From: an uncultured Bacteroidota bacterium
GTDB lineage: Bacteria; Bacteroidota; Bacteroidia; Bacteroidales; P3
Reading direction: 5' to 3'
DNA length: 64,000 bases
Assembly (NCBI GenBank): GCA_902784865.1
Contig: CACZWL010000014.1
Coordinates: forward strand, 1-64,000
Positions 34,973 through 47,451 of this stretch are shown here, piece by piece (position 1 is the stretch's first letter; each line of letters begins with the position of its first letter). Made by a program: the position numbers and the translations under genes. The notes below the pieces were generated by a model. That model was not told the DNA's origin. It saw nothing but the letters and a program-made list of their open reading frames with translations, and ran no database searches.

Positions 34973-35182
34973 ATGAACAACAAGAACAAGAAATCATACC
35001 TCGCGCCGCAGCTGACGGCGGTGAATTTCAAGAGCGAACGCGGGTTTGCCAACAGCACCGGCGAATCCGTCCCCTACACGTTACACCTCTTTGACGGCTA
35101 CTCCAACGGCGAAAGGATGGAGAGCTACAGCACCCGCAGCGGCTGGGGCAACGACGACGGCAACAGCTTCTGGGGCAACTAA
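34973..35182 (+). CDS. Small protein of the FKSERGFA type
   Basis: This 69-residue protein begins MNNKNKKSYLAPQLTAVNFK then SERGFANSTGES. It continues Gly/Asp/Ser-rich with WGNDDGNSFWGN at the end. I recall short Bacteroidales proteins with YxxPxxTxVxFKxERG beside surface lipoproteins, and the arrangement here is the same: 11 bp after the lipoprotein stop. No signal peptide is evident and no function is known to me. A terminator follows, so the two genes form one transcript. Confidence 0.75.
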   Translation: MNNKNKKSYLAPQLTAVNFKSERGFANSTGESVPYTLHLFDGYSNGERMESYSTRSGWGNDDGNSFWGN

Positions 35183-35201
35183 TCCCCACAGCCCCGCACA
35201 C

Positions 35202-35230
35202 AAAGGGCGCCCCGTCAGGGGCGCCCTTTT
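35202..35230 (+). terminator. Terminator after the lipoprotein operon
   Basis: AAAGGGCGCCCC (35202-35213) pairs with GGGGCGCCCTTT (35218-35229) across GTCA, ending in T residues. It is strong and close to perfect. Confidence 0.9.
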
Positions 35231-35261
35231 CCTTGCTCGTTTCCACCGGAATAAAAAAACT

Positions 35262-35293
35262 TTTGGCCACGTCAGTATTATTTTGTAATTTTG
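35262..35293 (+). promoter_or_regulatory. crt-hbd promoter
   Basis: TTTG (35262-35265) and TAATTTTG (35286-35293) are 20 bp apart, with the crt ATG 25 bp beyond. Confidence 0.8.
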
Positions 35294-35318
35294 CACCCTC
35301 AAAATATTTACAATAGCT

Positions 35319-36095
35319 ATGTACGAACACCTTAAGATAGAAGAGCGCGGCGCCATCGCCATCCTGACCATCAGCGCCCCCAAGAGCCTCAACGCCCTCA
35401 ACAGCGCCATCCTCGGCGAGCTGGGCGACTACCTCGACAACTTCGACAGCAACAGGTTCCGCTGCCTCGTCCTGACCGGCGACGGCGAGAAGAGCTTCGT
35501 GGCCGGCGCCGACATCAGCGAGATGGCCGCCCTCAATGCCGCCCAGGGCGAGGCCTTCGGACGGCGCGGTGCCGACGTGTTCCGCCGCCTGGAGACCCTC
35601 CCCTGCCCCGTCATCGCCGCCGTCAACGGCTTCGCCCTCGGCGGAGGCTGCGAGCTCGCCATGGCCTGCGACATCCGCATCTGCTCCGACAATGCCAAGT
35701 TCGGCCAGCCCGAGGTGGGCCTCGGCATCATCCCCGGCTTCAGCGGCACCGTCCGCCTCGCTCGCCTCATAGGCCAGGGCATGGCCAAGATGCTCATCTA
35801 CAGCGGCCGAGCCATCAAGTCCGACGAGGCGCTCCGCATCGGCCTCGTCCAGGCCGTCGTGCCGCAGGCCGAGCTGATGGACCGCGCCCTCGAACTGGCC
35901 AACCAGATTGCCGCCAACGCACCCCTCGCCGTACAAGCCGCCAAACTATGCATCAACGTGGAGTACGACATGGACGCCGAGAACGCCATCGCCTTCGAGT
36001 CGAAAGCCTTCGGCTCTTGCTTCGCCACCGACGACCAAAAGCAAGGCATGCGCGCCTTCCTCGAGAAAGGCAAATGCGAATTCCAAGGAAAATAA
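35319..36095 (+). CDS. crt: Enoyl-CoA hydratase/crotonase
   Basis: This 258-residue crotonase hydrates crotonyl-CoA to 3-hydroxybutyryl-CoA. The oxyanion-hole segments are FVAGADISEM and NGFALGGGCELAMACD, and the catalytic glutamates lie in GGGCELA and GQPEVGLGIIPGFSG. With the 3-hydroxybutyryl-CoA dehydrogenase gene 34 bp downstream it forms two adjacent steps of butyryl-CoA synthesis (or of its reverse). Thiolase and butyryl-CoA dehydrogenase genes are not in this window. Short-chain specificity is inferred from the neighbour. Confidence 0.9.
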   Translation: MYEHLKIEERGAIAILTISAPKSLNALNSAILGELGDYLDNFDSNRFRCLVLTGDGEKSFVAGADISEMAALNAAQGEAFGRRGADVFRRLETLPCPVIAAVNGFALGGGCELAMACDIRICSDNAKFGQPEVGLGIIPGFSGTVRLARLIGQGMAKMLIYSGRAIKSDEALRIGLVQAVVPQAELMDRALELANQIAANAPLAVQAAKLCINVEYDMDAENAIAFESKAFGSCFATDDQKQGMRAFLEKGKCEFQGK

Positions 36096-36129
36096 TCCCA
36101 ACTATTATTAATCATTAATTGTTCATATT

Positions 36130-36966
36130 ATGAAAATCTGTATTATCGGAACCGGCACCATGGCCAAAGGCATTGTCAAAGCCTTTGCCGCACAGATGCC
36201 CGTCGTCATGAAAAGCCGTACCCAGGCCAGCCTCGACAAAGCCATGGCCTCCATCGAAAAAGGCTATGCCAAGCTCGTCGAGAAGGGCAAGATGACCCAG
36301 GAGGCCGTCGACGCCCTGATGCGCAACATCACCACCACCACCGACTACGCCACCTTCGCCGATGCCGACCTCGTCATCGAGGCCGCCGTCGAGGAGATGC
36401 AGCTCAAGAAGGACGTCTTCACCGAGCTCGACGGCATCTGCAAGGCCGAGACCATCTTCGCCACCAACAGCTCCTCGCTGAGCATCACCGAGATCGCCGC
36501 CTGCACCAAGCGCCCCGCCCAGTTCATCGGCATGCACTTCTTCAACCCCGCCGACCGCATGGCGCTCGTCGAGGTCATCCGCGGCCAGCTGACCAGCGAC
36601 GAGGTGGTCAAGTGCGTCATCGACCTCGCCAAGCAGATCGGCAAAGAGCCCGTCGAGGTGAAGGAAGCCCCCGGCTTCGTCGTCAACCGCATCCTTATCC
36701 CCATGATCAACGAAGCCTGCGGCATCCTGGCCGACGGCATCGCCACCGCCGAGGACATCGACAAGTGCATGCAGCTCGGCGCCAACCACCCCATGGGCCC
36801 CCTGGCTCTGGCCGACCTCATCGGCAACGACGTCAACTTGGCCATCATGGAGGTGCTCTACAACGAGTTCGGCGACCCCAAATACCGTCCCCACCCCCTG
36901 CTCCGCAAGATGGTCCGCGCCGGCCTCCTCGGCCGCAAGACCGGCGAAGGTTTCTACAAATATTGA
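36130..36966 (+). CDS. hbd: 3-hydroxybutyryl-CoA dehydrogenase
   Basis: This 278-residue NAD(P)-dependent enzyme interconverts acetoacetyl-CoA and 3-hydroxybutyryl-CoA. The Rossmann motif GTGTMAKGI lies at residues 7-15, the family signature [12 protein letters not shown] follows, and the catalytic His is in [11 protein letters not shown]. The C-terminal domain has [17 protein letters not shown] and [13 protein letters not shown]. The length matches Clostridium Hbd. It shares a transcript with crt and ends at a terminator (36993-37026). Confidence 0.93.
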   Translation: MKICIIGTGTMAKGIVKAFAAQMPVVMKSRTQASLDKAMASIEKGYAKLVEKGKMTQEAVDALMRNITTTTDYATFADADLVIEAAVEEMQLKKDVFTELDGICKAETIFATNSSSLSITEIAACTKRPAQFIGMHFFNPADRMALVEVIRGQLTSDEVVKCVIDLAKQIGKEPVEVKEAPGFVVNRILIPMINEACGILADGIATAEDIDKCMQLGANHPMGPLALADLIGNDVNLAIMEVLYNEFGDPKYRPHPLLRKMVRAGLLGRKTGEGFYKY

Positions 36967-36992
36967 TGCCCCGCGCCCACGACAGCACCGAC

Positions 36993-37026
36993 AAAGGGAA
37001 CTCTCCTCAGGGTTCCCTTTCCTTTG
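36993..37026 (+). terminator. Terminator after hbd
   Basis: AAAGGGAAC (36993-37001) pairs with GTTCCCTTT (37012-37020), followed by CCTTTG. It lies 27 bp after the hbd stop and just before repeat copy C. Confidence 0.8.
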
Positions 37027-37050
37027 TTGCCGTTTTTTAAGAAAAAAACA

Positions 37051-37356
37051 CTTGCACGGTCCAGAATTTCTTCGTATCTTTGCAAGAGCCGACACGGCAT
37101 AGGGGACCGCTGTATCGCACTCTGCATCAGCGCCGTAGAGCACCCCTATAAAGCCCCATCCGGAGCCCCAAAGCAGCAATGCGCTAATTCCCAACAATTT
37201 AAAGCCACCAACTCCATACCAACCCTATACCAACTCTATACCAAGTCTATGCTTCTAGGGGGATGCTAGGGGAATACTAGGGGAATCGAAGGGCGAAAGG
37301 CCAATTCGAGTAATTCGCACGAAATCAGCGTTGCTGCCAATTCGAGTAATTCGCCC
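37051..37356 (+). repeat. Dispersed promoter-bearing repeat, copy C (diverged middle)
   Basis: Plus orientation. It opens CTTGCACGGTCCAGAATTTC with TTG at 37052-37054 and TATCTTTG at 37075-37082, again 20 bp apart. The middle differs from copies A and B, but ACCCCTATAAAG, four GGTA 11-mers on the complement (37207-37250), CTAGGGG repeats (37255-37287) and two AATTCGAGTAATTCGC blocks are kept in order. It fills the space between convergent hbd and ltaE. Confidence 0.75.
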
Positions 37357-37421
37357 TTTCCCTTGATGTCAAAGAACTATTATGGAAGCTCCTTGCGGGT
37401 CTTTTTTATGCTGCCCTGCCT

Positions 37422-38444
37422 TCAGAGGAGGCGGCGGAGGGCGGCGGTGAAGCGGCGGATGTCGTCCTCGGTGGTGTCGAAAGAGCACATCCAGCGGACG
37501 ACGTCGTTGACCTCGTCCCAGTCGTAGAAGAAGTATTCCTGCTGCAGCTGGCGCCACACCTCGGCGGGCAACTGGACGAAGACGCTGTTGACCTGGACGG
37601 GGTACATGACGCGGATACCGTCGATGCCCTGCAACTCGCTGAGCAGCAGCTGCGCCATGCGGTTGCTGTGCTCGGCGTTGCGGCGCCAGAGGCCGGTGTT
37701 GAGGTAGGCCTCGAACTGGGCGGCCATGAAGCGCATCTTGCTGCAGAGCTGGGTCATCTGCTTGCGGCGGTAGCGCATGTCGACGTCGAGCGCTGGGTTG
37801 AGCAGGACGGCGCTCTCGCCCATGAGCATGCCGTTTTTGGTGCCGCCGAAGGAGAGGCAGTCTACGCCGAGGTCGGTAGTCATCGCCTTGAAGGAGCAGC
37901 CGAGTGCGACGGCGGCGTTGGCGAGGCGTGCGCCGTCGACGTGGAGGTACATGCCGTGCTCGTGAGCCAGGTCGGCGAGGGAGCGGATTTCGTCGAGGGT
38001 GTAGAGTGTACCTAGTTCGGTGGGCTGGCTGATGCTGATGGCGCGGGGCTGCGAGTGGTGCTCGAAGCCGAAGCCGTGGAGGCGGGTGCGCACCAGCTCA
38101 GGGGTGAGCTTGCCGTCGGGGGTGTCGACGGTGAGGAGTCGGCAGCCGACGACGCGTTGCGGCGCGCCGCACTCGTCGACGTTGATGTGTGCCGTCTCGG
38201 CGCAGACGACGGCGTGGTGCGAGCGGCACATGGCGTCGATATTCAGCACGTTGGCGCCGGTGCCGTTGAAGACGAAGTAGACCTTGGCCTGGGGGCCGAA
38301 GTGGTGCCGGAAGAGTTCTTCGGCACGGAGACACCATTCGTCGTCGCCATAGGCCAGGGCATGGTCGACGTTGGCGTCGGCTATGGCCTGGAGTATCTCG
38401 GGGCTGATGCCCGAGTGGTTGTCTGACCCGAATCCGCGTTTCAT
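37422..38444 (-). CDS. ltaE: Low-specificity L-threonine aldolase
   Basis: This 340-residue PLP enzyme cleaves threonine or allo-threonine to glycine and acetaldehyde. The fold-type I signatures are MKRGFGSDNHSGISPEI, FNGTGANVLNI, HVDGARLANAAVAL and the PLP-binding lysine in SFGGTKNGML. It lies directly downstream of rho, whose stop touches its ATG, so it should be co-transcribed with rho. The glycine-cleavage gcvH gene is close by but divergent; glycine handling may link them, which is only inference. Confidence 0.88.
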   Translation of the reverse strand: MKRGFGSDNHSGISPEILQAIADANVDHALAYGDDEWCLRAEELFRHHFGPQAKVYFVFNGTGANVLNIDAMCRSHHAVVCAETAHINVDECGAPQRVVGCRLLTVDTPDGKLTPELVRTRLHGFGFEHHSQPRAISISQPTELGTLYTLDEIRSLADLAHEHGMYLHVDGARLANAAVALGCSFKAMTTDLGVDCLSFGGTKNGMLMGESAVLLNPALDVDMRYRRKQMTQLCSKMRFMAAQFEAYLNTGLWRRNAEHSNRMAQLLLSELQGIDGIRVMYPVQVNSVFVQLPAEVWRQLQQEYFFYDWDEVNDVVRWMCSFDTTEDDIRRFTAALRRLL

Positions 38445-40328
38445 TTATTTGTCCATTGTGTAGAGGAACTCCTCGTTGTTGCGGGTGTTGGCCATGGCGC
38501 GTTTGAGGAATTCCATTGCTTCGAGCGGGTTGAGGTCGGTGAGGTGGTTGCGGAGGACGAGGGTGCGCGACAGCACGTCGGGCTTGACGAGGAGGTCGTC
38601 GCGACGAGTGGAGGAGGCGGTGAGGTCGATGGCGGGGTAGACGCGCTTGTTGGAGAGTTTGCGGTCGAGCTGGAGCTCCATGTTGCCGGTGCCCTTGAAT
38701 TCTTCGAAGATGACGTCGTCCATCTTGGAGCCGGTCTCGGTAAGGGCTGTGGCGATGATGGTGAGCGATCCGCCGTTCTCGATCTTGCGGGCAGCGCCGA
38801 AGAAGCGTTTGGGTTTCTGGAGGGCGTTGGCCTCGACGCCGCCGGAGAGGACTTTGCCGCTGGCGGGTTGGACGGTATTATAGGCACGCGCGAGGCGGGT
38901 GATGGAGTCGAGGACTATCATCACGTCGTGGCCGCACTCGGTGAGGCGCTTGGCTTTTTCGAGGACGATGTTGGCGATGCGGACGTGGCGGTCGGCGGGT
39001 TCGTCGAAGGTGGAGGCTATGACCTCGGCCTTGACGGAGCGCTGCATGTCGGTGACCTCCTCGGGGCGCTCGTCGATGAGGAGCACCATAAGATAGACCT
39101 CGGGGTGGTTGAAGGCGATGGCGTTGGCCACTTCCTTGAGGAGGGTGGTCTTACCGGTCTTGGGCTGGGCGACGATGAGGCCGCGCTGGCCCTTGCCTAT
39201 GGGGGTGAAGAGGTCGATGATGCGGGTGGAGAGGGTCTCCTGCGGGTGCCCTGTGAGTTTGAATTTCTCGTTGGGGAAGAGAGGTGTCATGCTCTCGAAG
39301 GGGATGCGGTCGCGCACGTGGTCGGGCGAGAGGCCGTTGATTTCGAGTACTTTGACCATGGGGAAGAACTTGTCGCCCTCGTGCGGCGGGCGGACCATGC
39401 CGCGGACGGTGTCGCCGGTCTTGAGGCCGTAGCTGCGGATTTGCTGGGGCGAGACGTAGATGTCGTCGGGCGAGGAGAGGTAGTTGTAGTCGGATGAGCG
39501 GAGGAATCCGTAGCCGTCGGGGACCATTTCGAGGACGCCTTCGGCCTGGATGACGCCTTCCGACTCGTAGTTGCGCTCCTTATGGTTGTCGGCGTGCTGC
39601 TGGGGTTGGGGGTTCTGCTGCTGGGACTGTTTCTTTTCGGGCTGCTGGGGTTGGGGGGCCTGCGGTGCAGGCTCGGTGCGGTCGGGCTGCTGCGCCTGGG
39701 GCTGCTTGGGGGGCTGGGCAGGCTGTTCGGCAGGGGCCGACGGTGTTTCGGGTTGGGGTTCAGGCTGCTGCCCGTCGGCAGGCTGTGCGTTTTTGCGAGG
39801 GCGGCCACGCTTGCGCTTGGGTGCCTCAGCGGCTTCGGGCTGGGGTTGCGGCTCGGCCTCGGGCTGGGGCTGCTGCACGGCGGGTGCTGCTTCGGCCTCG
39901 GTCTTGTAGAAGATGGGGCGGCCGGAGGGGGTGAGGATGTCGGGGACCTCGGGCACGGTGGGCATCTCGAGGGAAGAGAGCTTGAAGTTGAGGGAGGAGA
40001 GGGGGTTCTCGGCCAGCTCGACGGGTTTGACGTCCTGCTGCTGGCGGTTGTTGTCGTTATTGCGGCGGTTGCTCTTGTGCAGCTCGGGGTTTTTCAGGGT
40101 CGACTCGGCGAGGAGTTTGGGTTTGAGGCGCTGGCGTTTGCGCTGTCCCTGGGCGCCGTCGGCAGGCTCGGCGGGTGCGGAGGCGGCGGGGTTGGAGGCT
40201 TGGTGGTCGAGGATTTTGTAGACCAGGTCTTGCACATCGAGGCGCTTTGCTTTGGGGATGCCCATCTTTTCGGCTATGTCTATGAGTTCGATGTGGGCTT
40301 TTGCGGTCAGTTCTGCTTTGCTATACAT
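38445..40328 (-). CDS. rho: Transcription termination factor Rho
   Basis: The 627-residue hexameric RNA helicase terminates transcription. The N-terminal Rho_N helices (residues 1-45) are followed by about 220 residues of Gln/Pro/Glu/Lys-rich low complexity, typical of Bacteroidetes Rho. The RNA-binding domain ([15 protein letters not shown]) and the ATPase with Walker A QPKTGKT and [13 protein letters not shown] come next. The Q-loop and R-loop region is normal ([20 protein letters not shown]). A minus-strand -7 box lies at 40445-40452, leaving a leader of about 110 bases. Confidence 0.96.
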   Translation of the reverse strand: MYSKAELTAKAHIELIDIAEKMGIPKAKRLDVQDLVYKILDHQASNPAASAPAEPADGAQGQRKRQRLKPKLLAESTLKNPELHKSNRRNNDNNRQQQDVKPVELAENPLSSLNFKLSSLEMPTVPEVPDILTPSGRPIFYKTEAEAAPAVQQPQPEAEPQPQPEAAEAPKRKRGRPRKNAQPADGQQPEPQPETPSAPAEQPAQPPKQPQAQQPDRTEPAPQAPQPQQPEKKQSQQQNPQPQQHADNHKERNYESEGVIQAEGVLEMVPDGYGFLRSSDYNYLSSPDDIYVSPQQIRSYGLKTGDTVRGMVRPPHEGDKFFPMVKVLEINGLSPDHVRDRIPFESMTPLFPNEKFKLTGHPQETLSTRIIDLFTPIGKGQRGLIVAQPKTGKTTLLKEVANAIAFNHPEVYLMVLLIDERPEEVTDMQRSVKAEVIASTFDEPADRHVRIANIVLEKAKRLTECGHDVMIVLDSITRLARAYNTVQPASGKVLSGGVEANALQKPKRFFGAARKIENGGSLTIIATALTETGSKMDDVIFEEFKGTGNMELQLDRKLSNKRVYPAIDLTASSTRRDDLLVKPDVLSRTLVLRNHLTDLNPLEAMEFLKRAMANTRNNEEFLYTMDK

Positions 40329-40444
40329 TATTTAATAGTTGCACCTGTCGGTTGCAGGTTGTTGTTTTACGATGACAATAAATCGGCTGATTATCAAATA
40401 CTCACGGGGAATCCGGCGCACTTTTTCGTTCTTATTTGATGGTG

Positions 40445-40452
40445 CAAAAGTA
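40445..40452 (-). promoter_or_regulatory. -7 element of the rho promoter
   Basis: On the minus strand this reads TACTTTTG followed by CACC. No good -33 TTTG is present at the usual spacing. The 110-base leader before the ATG at 40328 contains a small ACCTG/CAGGT hairpin (40343-40359). Confidence 0.55.
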
Positions 40453-40503
40453 GTGTTTTTTTTTTAATTGTCGAAAAAAAAAAGCGTTTTTTTCAGTTTT
40501 TTT

Positions 40504-40533
40504 TTTGTGTATGAGAAAAAATGCGTACTTTTG
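40504..40533 (+). promoter_or_regulatory. gcvH promoter
   Basis: TTTG (40504-40507) and TACTTTTG (40526-40533) are 18 bp apart; the ATG lies 46 bp further on. Confidence 0.8.
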
Positions 40534-40579
40534 CAGCGGAATTTATAAAGGAAAATAAACGTATAAATAAACAAGAATC

Positions 40580-40957
40580 ATGAACATTCCTCAAAATCTG
40601 AAGTACACCCAGGACGACGAATGGGTGCGAATTGAAGGCGAATTTGCCTATGTAGGTATCACCGACTATGCCCAGCACGAGCTTGGCGACATCGTGTTTG
40701 TCGACGTCACCACCGAGGGCGAGACCATCGAAGCCGGAGAAGCTTTCGGTTCGGTCGAGGCTGTGAAGACCGTTGCCGACCTGCTGATGCCCGTGAAGGG
40801 CGAGGTGGTGGAGTTCAACGCCGACCTCGAAGATGCTTCCGCCATTAATGCCGACCCCTACGGCAAGGGCTGGATCATCAAGGTGAAACCCGAGAACATG
40901 GCCGACATCGACGCCCTGATGGACGCCGCCGCCTACACCGCCAAGATCGGTGCCTAA
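40580..40957 (+). CDS. gcvH: Glycine cleavage system H protein
   Basis: The 125-residue lipoyl carrier of the glycine cleavage complex shuttles the aminomethyl arm between P, T and L proteins. The lipoyl lysine is Lys63 in [12 protein letters not shown]. The fold-defining [17 protein letters not shown] and [14 protein letters not shown] are intact. It stands alone with its own promoter and terminator; gcvP and gcvT are not in the window. In organisms lacking the full complex GcvH can act in lipoate transfer. Confidence 0.96.
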   Translation: MNIPQNLKYTQDDEWVRIEGEFAYVGITDYAQHELGDIVFVDVTTEGETIEAGEAFGSVEAVKTVADLLMPVKGEVVEFNADLEDASAINADPYGKGWIIKVKPENMADIDALMDAAAYTAKIGA

Positions 40958-40982
40958 GCGAAACGCAGGACAAAAATAGCGA

Positions 40983-41009
40983 AGCCACCCCAAGAGGGTG
41001 GCTTTTTTT
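40983..41009 (+). terminator. gcvH terminator
   Basis: AGCCACCC (40983-40990) pairs with GGGTGGCT (40996-41003) across CAAGA, then a run of T. Confidence 0.92.
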
Positions 41010-41062
41010 ATAGGGTCCCTCGCCCACCCAGTCCGCCGACGAGCTGAGGGGGCGAGGCATCT

Positions 41063-41104
41063 GGTAGGTGTCTGGTAGGTATCTGGTAGGTGAATAGTTC
41101 GACT
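41063..41104 (+). repeat. GGTA 11-bp tandem repeat, family 2, copy 2
   Basis: Three 11-bp units (GGTAGGTGTCT, GGTAGGTATCT, GGTAGGTGAAT) are followed by AGTTCGAC, then CGATTTGGAGG. It has the same unit and flank as the copy at 21698. Confidence 0.75.
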
Positions 41105-41175
41105 TCGGTGCTATTTGGCGCGATTTGGAGGGGTAGGTGTTCAAATATCAGCGTAAGGCACTGAATGTCAACATA

Positions 41176-41208
41176 GATGAGGCCCGCGCCTGCGGCGCGG
41201 GCCTCATC
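41176..41208. terminator. Perfect 15-bp hairpin downstream of the T9SS gene
   Basis: GATGAGGCCCGCGCC (41176-41190) and GGCGCGGGCCTCATC (41194-41208) form a perfect stem with a 3-base loop. It lies 28 bp after the stop of the minus-strand T9SS gene, but no T run follows on that strand, so termination is a guess. Confidence 0.5.
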
Positions 41209-41236
41209 ATGGCCATCGGCGGACAAGCCCTGCACC

Positions 41237-43495
41237 CTAGCGGGCGACAACGACCCGTCGGGCCGTGCTTCCGACGCGGAGTATGTACACCCCGGGGCGC
41301 AGCGACGCGAGGTCGAGGGTGGTCTGCAGACCGTGGAGAGGTTGGCTGAGGAGCAGGCAGCCCGCGATGTCGTAGAGGTCGACCCGCTCGGCAGGCTGGT
41401 TCAGGGCGACTGTGAGCGTGGAGGTTGCGGGGTTGGGGAAGACTGCGACGAGGGGCTGGTCGGCCTGGTCGATGCCTGCCGGGGAGTAGGGCATGTAGGT
41501 GAAGGGGCGGCCGGAGGCGGTGGTGTCGCGCCGGAACTGCTGCGTCAGCAAGTCGGCCTGGTTGAATAAGCATAACGGTGGAAAACCATGGACCTCGTCC
41601 TGCGCGGTGAGGTGGGCCAGCGTGAGGCTGCACGAGGTGCCGGGTTCGAAGGTGAAGGGGCCCACGCCGCCGACGCCGCGGCGGTCGCCGGGGGTGTTCT
41701 GCAGCTCCCACTCTGCCCACCGGCCGAACTCCGAATCCTCGGCGTACATGTAGTTTGTAGGATAACCGGAACCAGGAAGACCGTTGCCGCCGTACAGAAG
41801 GTGTTCCCCGTTGCGCCAGCAAGCGCGGAGGTAATTGTAGTAATGGTCGTAGACGGTCGGCTCACCGTTGCGGCCGCTGTTAGAATTGTCGTAGGCTATG
41901 AAGGACGAGAGGGGGTTGCCGTCGGCCGGCGACTCGAGAATGATGCACCCTTGGGCGGGGGGCACTTCGATACCGATATTCCAAAGCTGCTGGTCGTAGA
42001 CTGAGCTGTTGTAGGCATAGAACATATTCAGACTGATATGGCTTCCAATGTAGTCGTCTATCCCGCTTCCTATATCGAAGTCGGTCCAGGCGCCGAGGTA
42101 TGTGCTGTCGTAGGTGTTGGCAGAGCGGTTGAAGAGGGTGAAGTCGACGAATACGGCGTTGGCGAGCGCGGTGTCCTGCGGCTCGTCGAAGGCGTAGTGC
42201 ATGGCGTGGACTTCGACACCCATAGGGATGCGGCCCTGCATGGTGTTGCCGACGCTCGACATGTCGTTGAAAATCGAGAAGGTGGCGACGTCGCCACGGA
42301 TTATCGGATAGTCGCCGGAATAGGGGTCGTAGCGGCCGTCGCCGTCGGCATCGTAGAACGGGGCGAGGTTTTCGGCATAGCCTTCGGGACCGTGAGCCGG
42401 CCAGGTGAGTATGTCGTCGGGTGCGGTGTATCCGGGCTGGCCGAGCGAGGCGATGTGGTCGTCGATCATCTGCCGGCTGACGCGCCAGACACGGTTGTAG
42501 CGCTGGGCGACTTCGGGCGAGAAGGACGCGTCGGCCAGACGCAGGGGTCCGGGGGTATAGTCGCTCCGCTTGGAAATGTCGCTGACAGTAAAGAACTTAT
42601 GCGCAGCCCCGTAGCCGCCGCTAGCCGCCATCCAGAGGGCCGAGGCGAAGATGGTGGAGACTTCGTATCCCGGCAGGACAAAATAGTTGCCACTTTCGTT
42701 CTTGTTACTCAACGTGCCCAGCGCGGAGACGGGCGTGGAGATGTTGTTGGCGTTAAGGGTCGCCCAAGCGATGGGTTCGACGAAAGCCACAACCGAGTCG
42801 GCAGCCTGCACAACCAGCGTGTCGGAGCCGCAACTCCAGCCCAGCATGGTGGCTTCTGCCACTGTGTACTCGACCATCATCACTGCCGTGTCGCCCACCT
42901 CGTACCAGCCGCTGCTGTTGTGCAACATATTGCCTCCCAGATTGATACTGTCGAACCTAGCCATGCCCGGCGTGGTGGCGACCACGTCGATGCGGACCGC
43001 GCACCCGGACCTCAAGCCGCGATAATTGCCCCACTGCGAACGGCGATAGGCAGCCAGCGAGCCACAGGGCACCTCGATGACGAGGGAGTGACTGTAGCGC
43101 GGGGAGAAGTCGAAGATGAGGTAGACCTTGCCCGAAGGGATGCCCATGGGCAGAGGGCTTGCGAAGCGGAGGGTGTCGAGGCCACCGCAGTAGGCGAAGG
43201 CGTCGCGGTCGAGCGCGGTGACGGTTGCGGGCAAAGCCACCGTGGTGACCTGCGAACTCTTGAACGCTGTGCCGACCGAGGTTACCGCCCATCGGGCACC
43301 GGAGTAGTCGACCGAATCGGGCACCGCGACACGCCCGGCATAGGTGCCCGAGGCGACTTGCACCGTGTGGTTGTCGGTCGAGGTGACCTGATAATTGATT
43401 TCCACCCCGTCGGCATTGGCGACGGAGAAGGTCTGTGCACCTGCCGTGGTAGCGGCGAGGGCGCAGAGGGCCATGAGTTGAATTCTTTTTTTCAT
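41237..43495 (-). CDS. Large T9SS-secreted protein with LRR_5-like N-terminus
   Basis: The 752-residue protein has a signal peptide (MKKRIQLMALCALAATTAGA). BspA/LRR_5-like strands follow to about residue 150 (VTSVGTAFKSSQVTTVALPA, LDRDAFAYCGGLDTLRF). A long central region contains DADGDGRYDPYSGDYPI, a calcium-type Asp loop. The C-terminal type A sorting domain (about 680-752) has FPNPATSTLTVALN and the end RPGVYILRVGSTARRVVVAR. It is the last gene of the dnaX-led run, 25 bp after the pagL-like gene. Function beyond surface display is unknown. Confidence 0.85.
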   Translation of the reverse strand: MKKRIQLMALCALAATTAGAQTFSVANADGVEINYQVTSTDNHTVQVASGTYAGRVAVPDSVDYSGARWAVTSVGTAFKSSQVTTVALPATVTALDRDAFAYCGGLDTLRFASPLPMGIPSGKVYLIFDFSPRYSHSLVIEVPCGSLAAYRRSQWGNYRGLRSGCAVRIDVVATTPGMARFDSINLGGNMLHNSSGWYEVGDTAVMMVEYTVAEATMLGWSCGSDTLVVQAADSVVAFVEPIAWATLNANNISTPVSALGTLSNKNESGNYFVLPGYEVSTIFASALWMAASGGYGAAHKFFTVSDISKRSDYTPGPLRLADASFSPEVAQRYNRVWRVSRQMIDDHIASLGQPGYTAPDDILTWPAHGPEGYAENLAPFYDADGDGRYDPYSGDYPIIRGDVATFSIFNDMSSVGNTMQGRIPMGVEVHAMHYAFDEPQDTALANAVFVDFTLFNRSANTYDSTYLGAWTDFDIGSGIDDYIGSHISLNMFYAYNSSVYDQQLWNIGIEVPPAQGCIILESPADGNPLSSFIAYDNSNSGRNGEPTVYDHYYNYLRACWRNGEHLLYGGNGLPGSGYPTNYMYAEDSEFGRWAEWELQNTPGDRRGVGGVGPFTFEPGTSCSLTLAHLTAQDEVHGFPPLCLFNQADLLTQQFRRDTTASGRPFTYMPYSPAGIDQADQPLVAVFPNPATSTLTVALNQPAERVDLYDIAGCLLLSQPLHGLQTTLDLASLRPGVYILRVGSTARRVVVAR

Positions 43496-43520
43496 CTTTT
43501 TATGTTTTTACAATGGTGAT

Positions 43521-46642
<3,122 letters not shown>

Positions 46643-46647
46643 TCAGT

Positions 46648-46674
46648 TAAGAGTTATAAGTTATGAGTTATGAG
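46648..46674. repeat. GAGTTATGA-type repeats at the dapF stop codon
   Basis: GAGTTATAAGTTATGAGTTA followed by TGAGTT contains about three units. The dapF stop (TAA, 46654-46656) and its last codons are made of this repeat. Confidence 0.65.
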
Positions 46675-47442
46675 TTCGCCGGTGAAGTTGAGGGCTACGG
46701 GGCCGGTGAGGACGACGTTGTCGAAGGAGGCGCCGGTGGCGTCGAAGTCGACGCGGAAGTCGCCACCCCGCGTGACGAGCCTTCGGTTGCCGCTGACGAT
46801 GGCGCAGGCGGTGACGCCGGTGCCGCAGGCCCAGGTCTCGTCCTCGACGCCGCGCTCGTAGGTGCGCACCATGAGGCGCCCGTCGGGGAGGTCCTCGATG
46901 AAGTCGACGTTGGTGCCTTGGGGGAAGTGGTCGGTGAGGTTGCGGAGGCGGCGCCCTTCGCCGACGACGTCGAAGTGCTCGAGGTCGGCGACGCGCTGCA
47001 CGTAGTGCGGCGATCCGGTGTCGAGGAACCAGCCGTCGAGCACGCGCGTGATGCCGTCGGCGGCGATGGGCCTCATGGTGAGGGCCACGATGCCGAGGCG
47101 CTGGTCGGGGTCCCAGGCGAGGATGCGGGCCTCGTGGGGACCGTCGAAGCCCTTGAAGCGCAGCTCCTTACCCATGCCCAGCAGGTGTGCGAAGGCGGCG
47201 ATGCAGCGTCCGCCGTTGCCGCACATGGAGCCGAGGCGGCCGTCGGAGTTGTAGTAGCGCATCTCGAAGTCGAAGCCGTCGCTGGCGGCGTCGAGGGTCA
47301 TCAGGCCGTCGGCGCCGACGCCGAAGCGGCGGTGGCAGAGGCGCGCAATCTCGTCGGTGCCGAGGCGGAAGGAGCCGTCGCGGTTGTCGACGACCACGAA
47401 GTCGTTGCCGGCGCCATCGAACTTATGGAATGAGAGCTTCAT
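46654..47442 (-). CDS. dapF: Diaminopimelate epimerase
   Basis: This 262-residue enzyme converts LL- to meso-diaminopimelate for lysine and peptidoglycan synthesis, using two cysteines as acid and base. The first, Cys74, is in MCGNGGRC; the second is in WACGTGVTA. MKLSFHKFDGAGNDFVVVD opens the protein in the usual way. The last codons (ELITHNL) are encoded by a GAGTTATGA repeat, so the very C-terminus is probably not conserved. It follows dnaX by 9 bp and precedes ligA by 14 bp. Confidence 0.95.
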   Translation of the reverse strand: MKLSFHKFDGAGNDFVVVDNRDGSFRLGTDEIARLCHRRFGVGADGLMTLDAASDGFDFEMRYYNSDGRLGSMCGNGGRCIAAFAHLLGMGKELRFKGFDGPHEARILAWDPDQRLGIVALTMRPIAADGITRVLDGWFLDTGSPHYVQRVADLEHFDVVGEGRRLRNLTDHFPQGTNVDFIEDLPDGRLMVRTYERGVEDETWACGTGVTACAIVSGNRRLVTRGGDFRVDFDATGASFDNVVLTGPVALNFTGELITHNL

Positions 47443-47451
47443 ATCTGTGGG

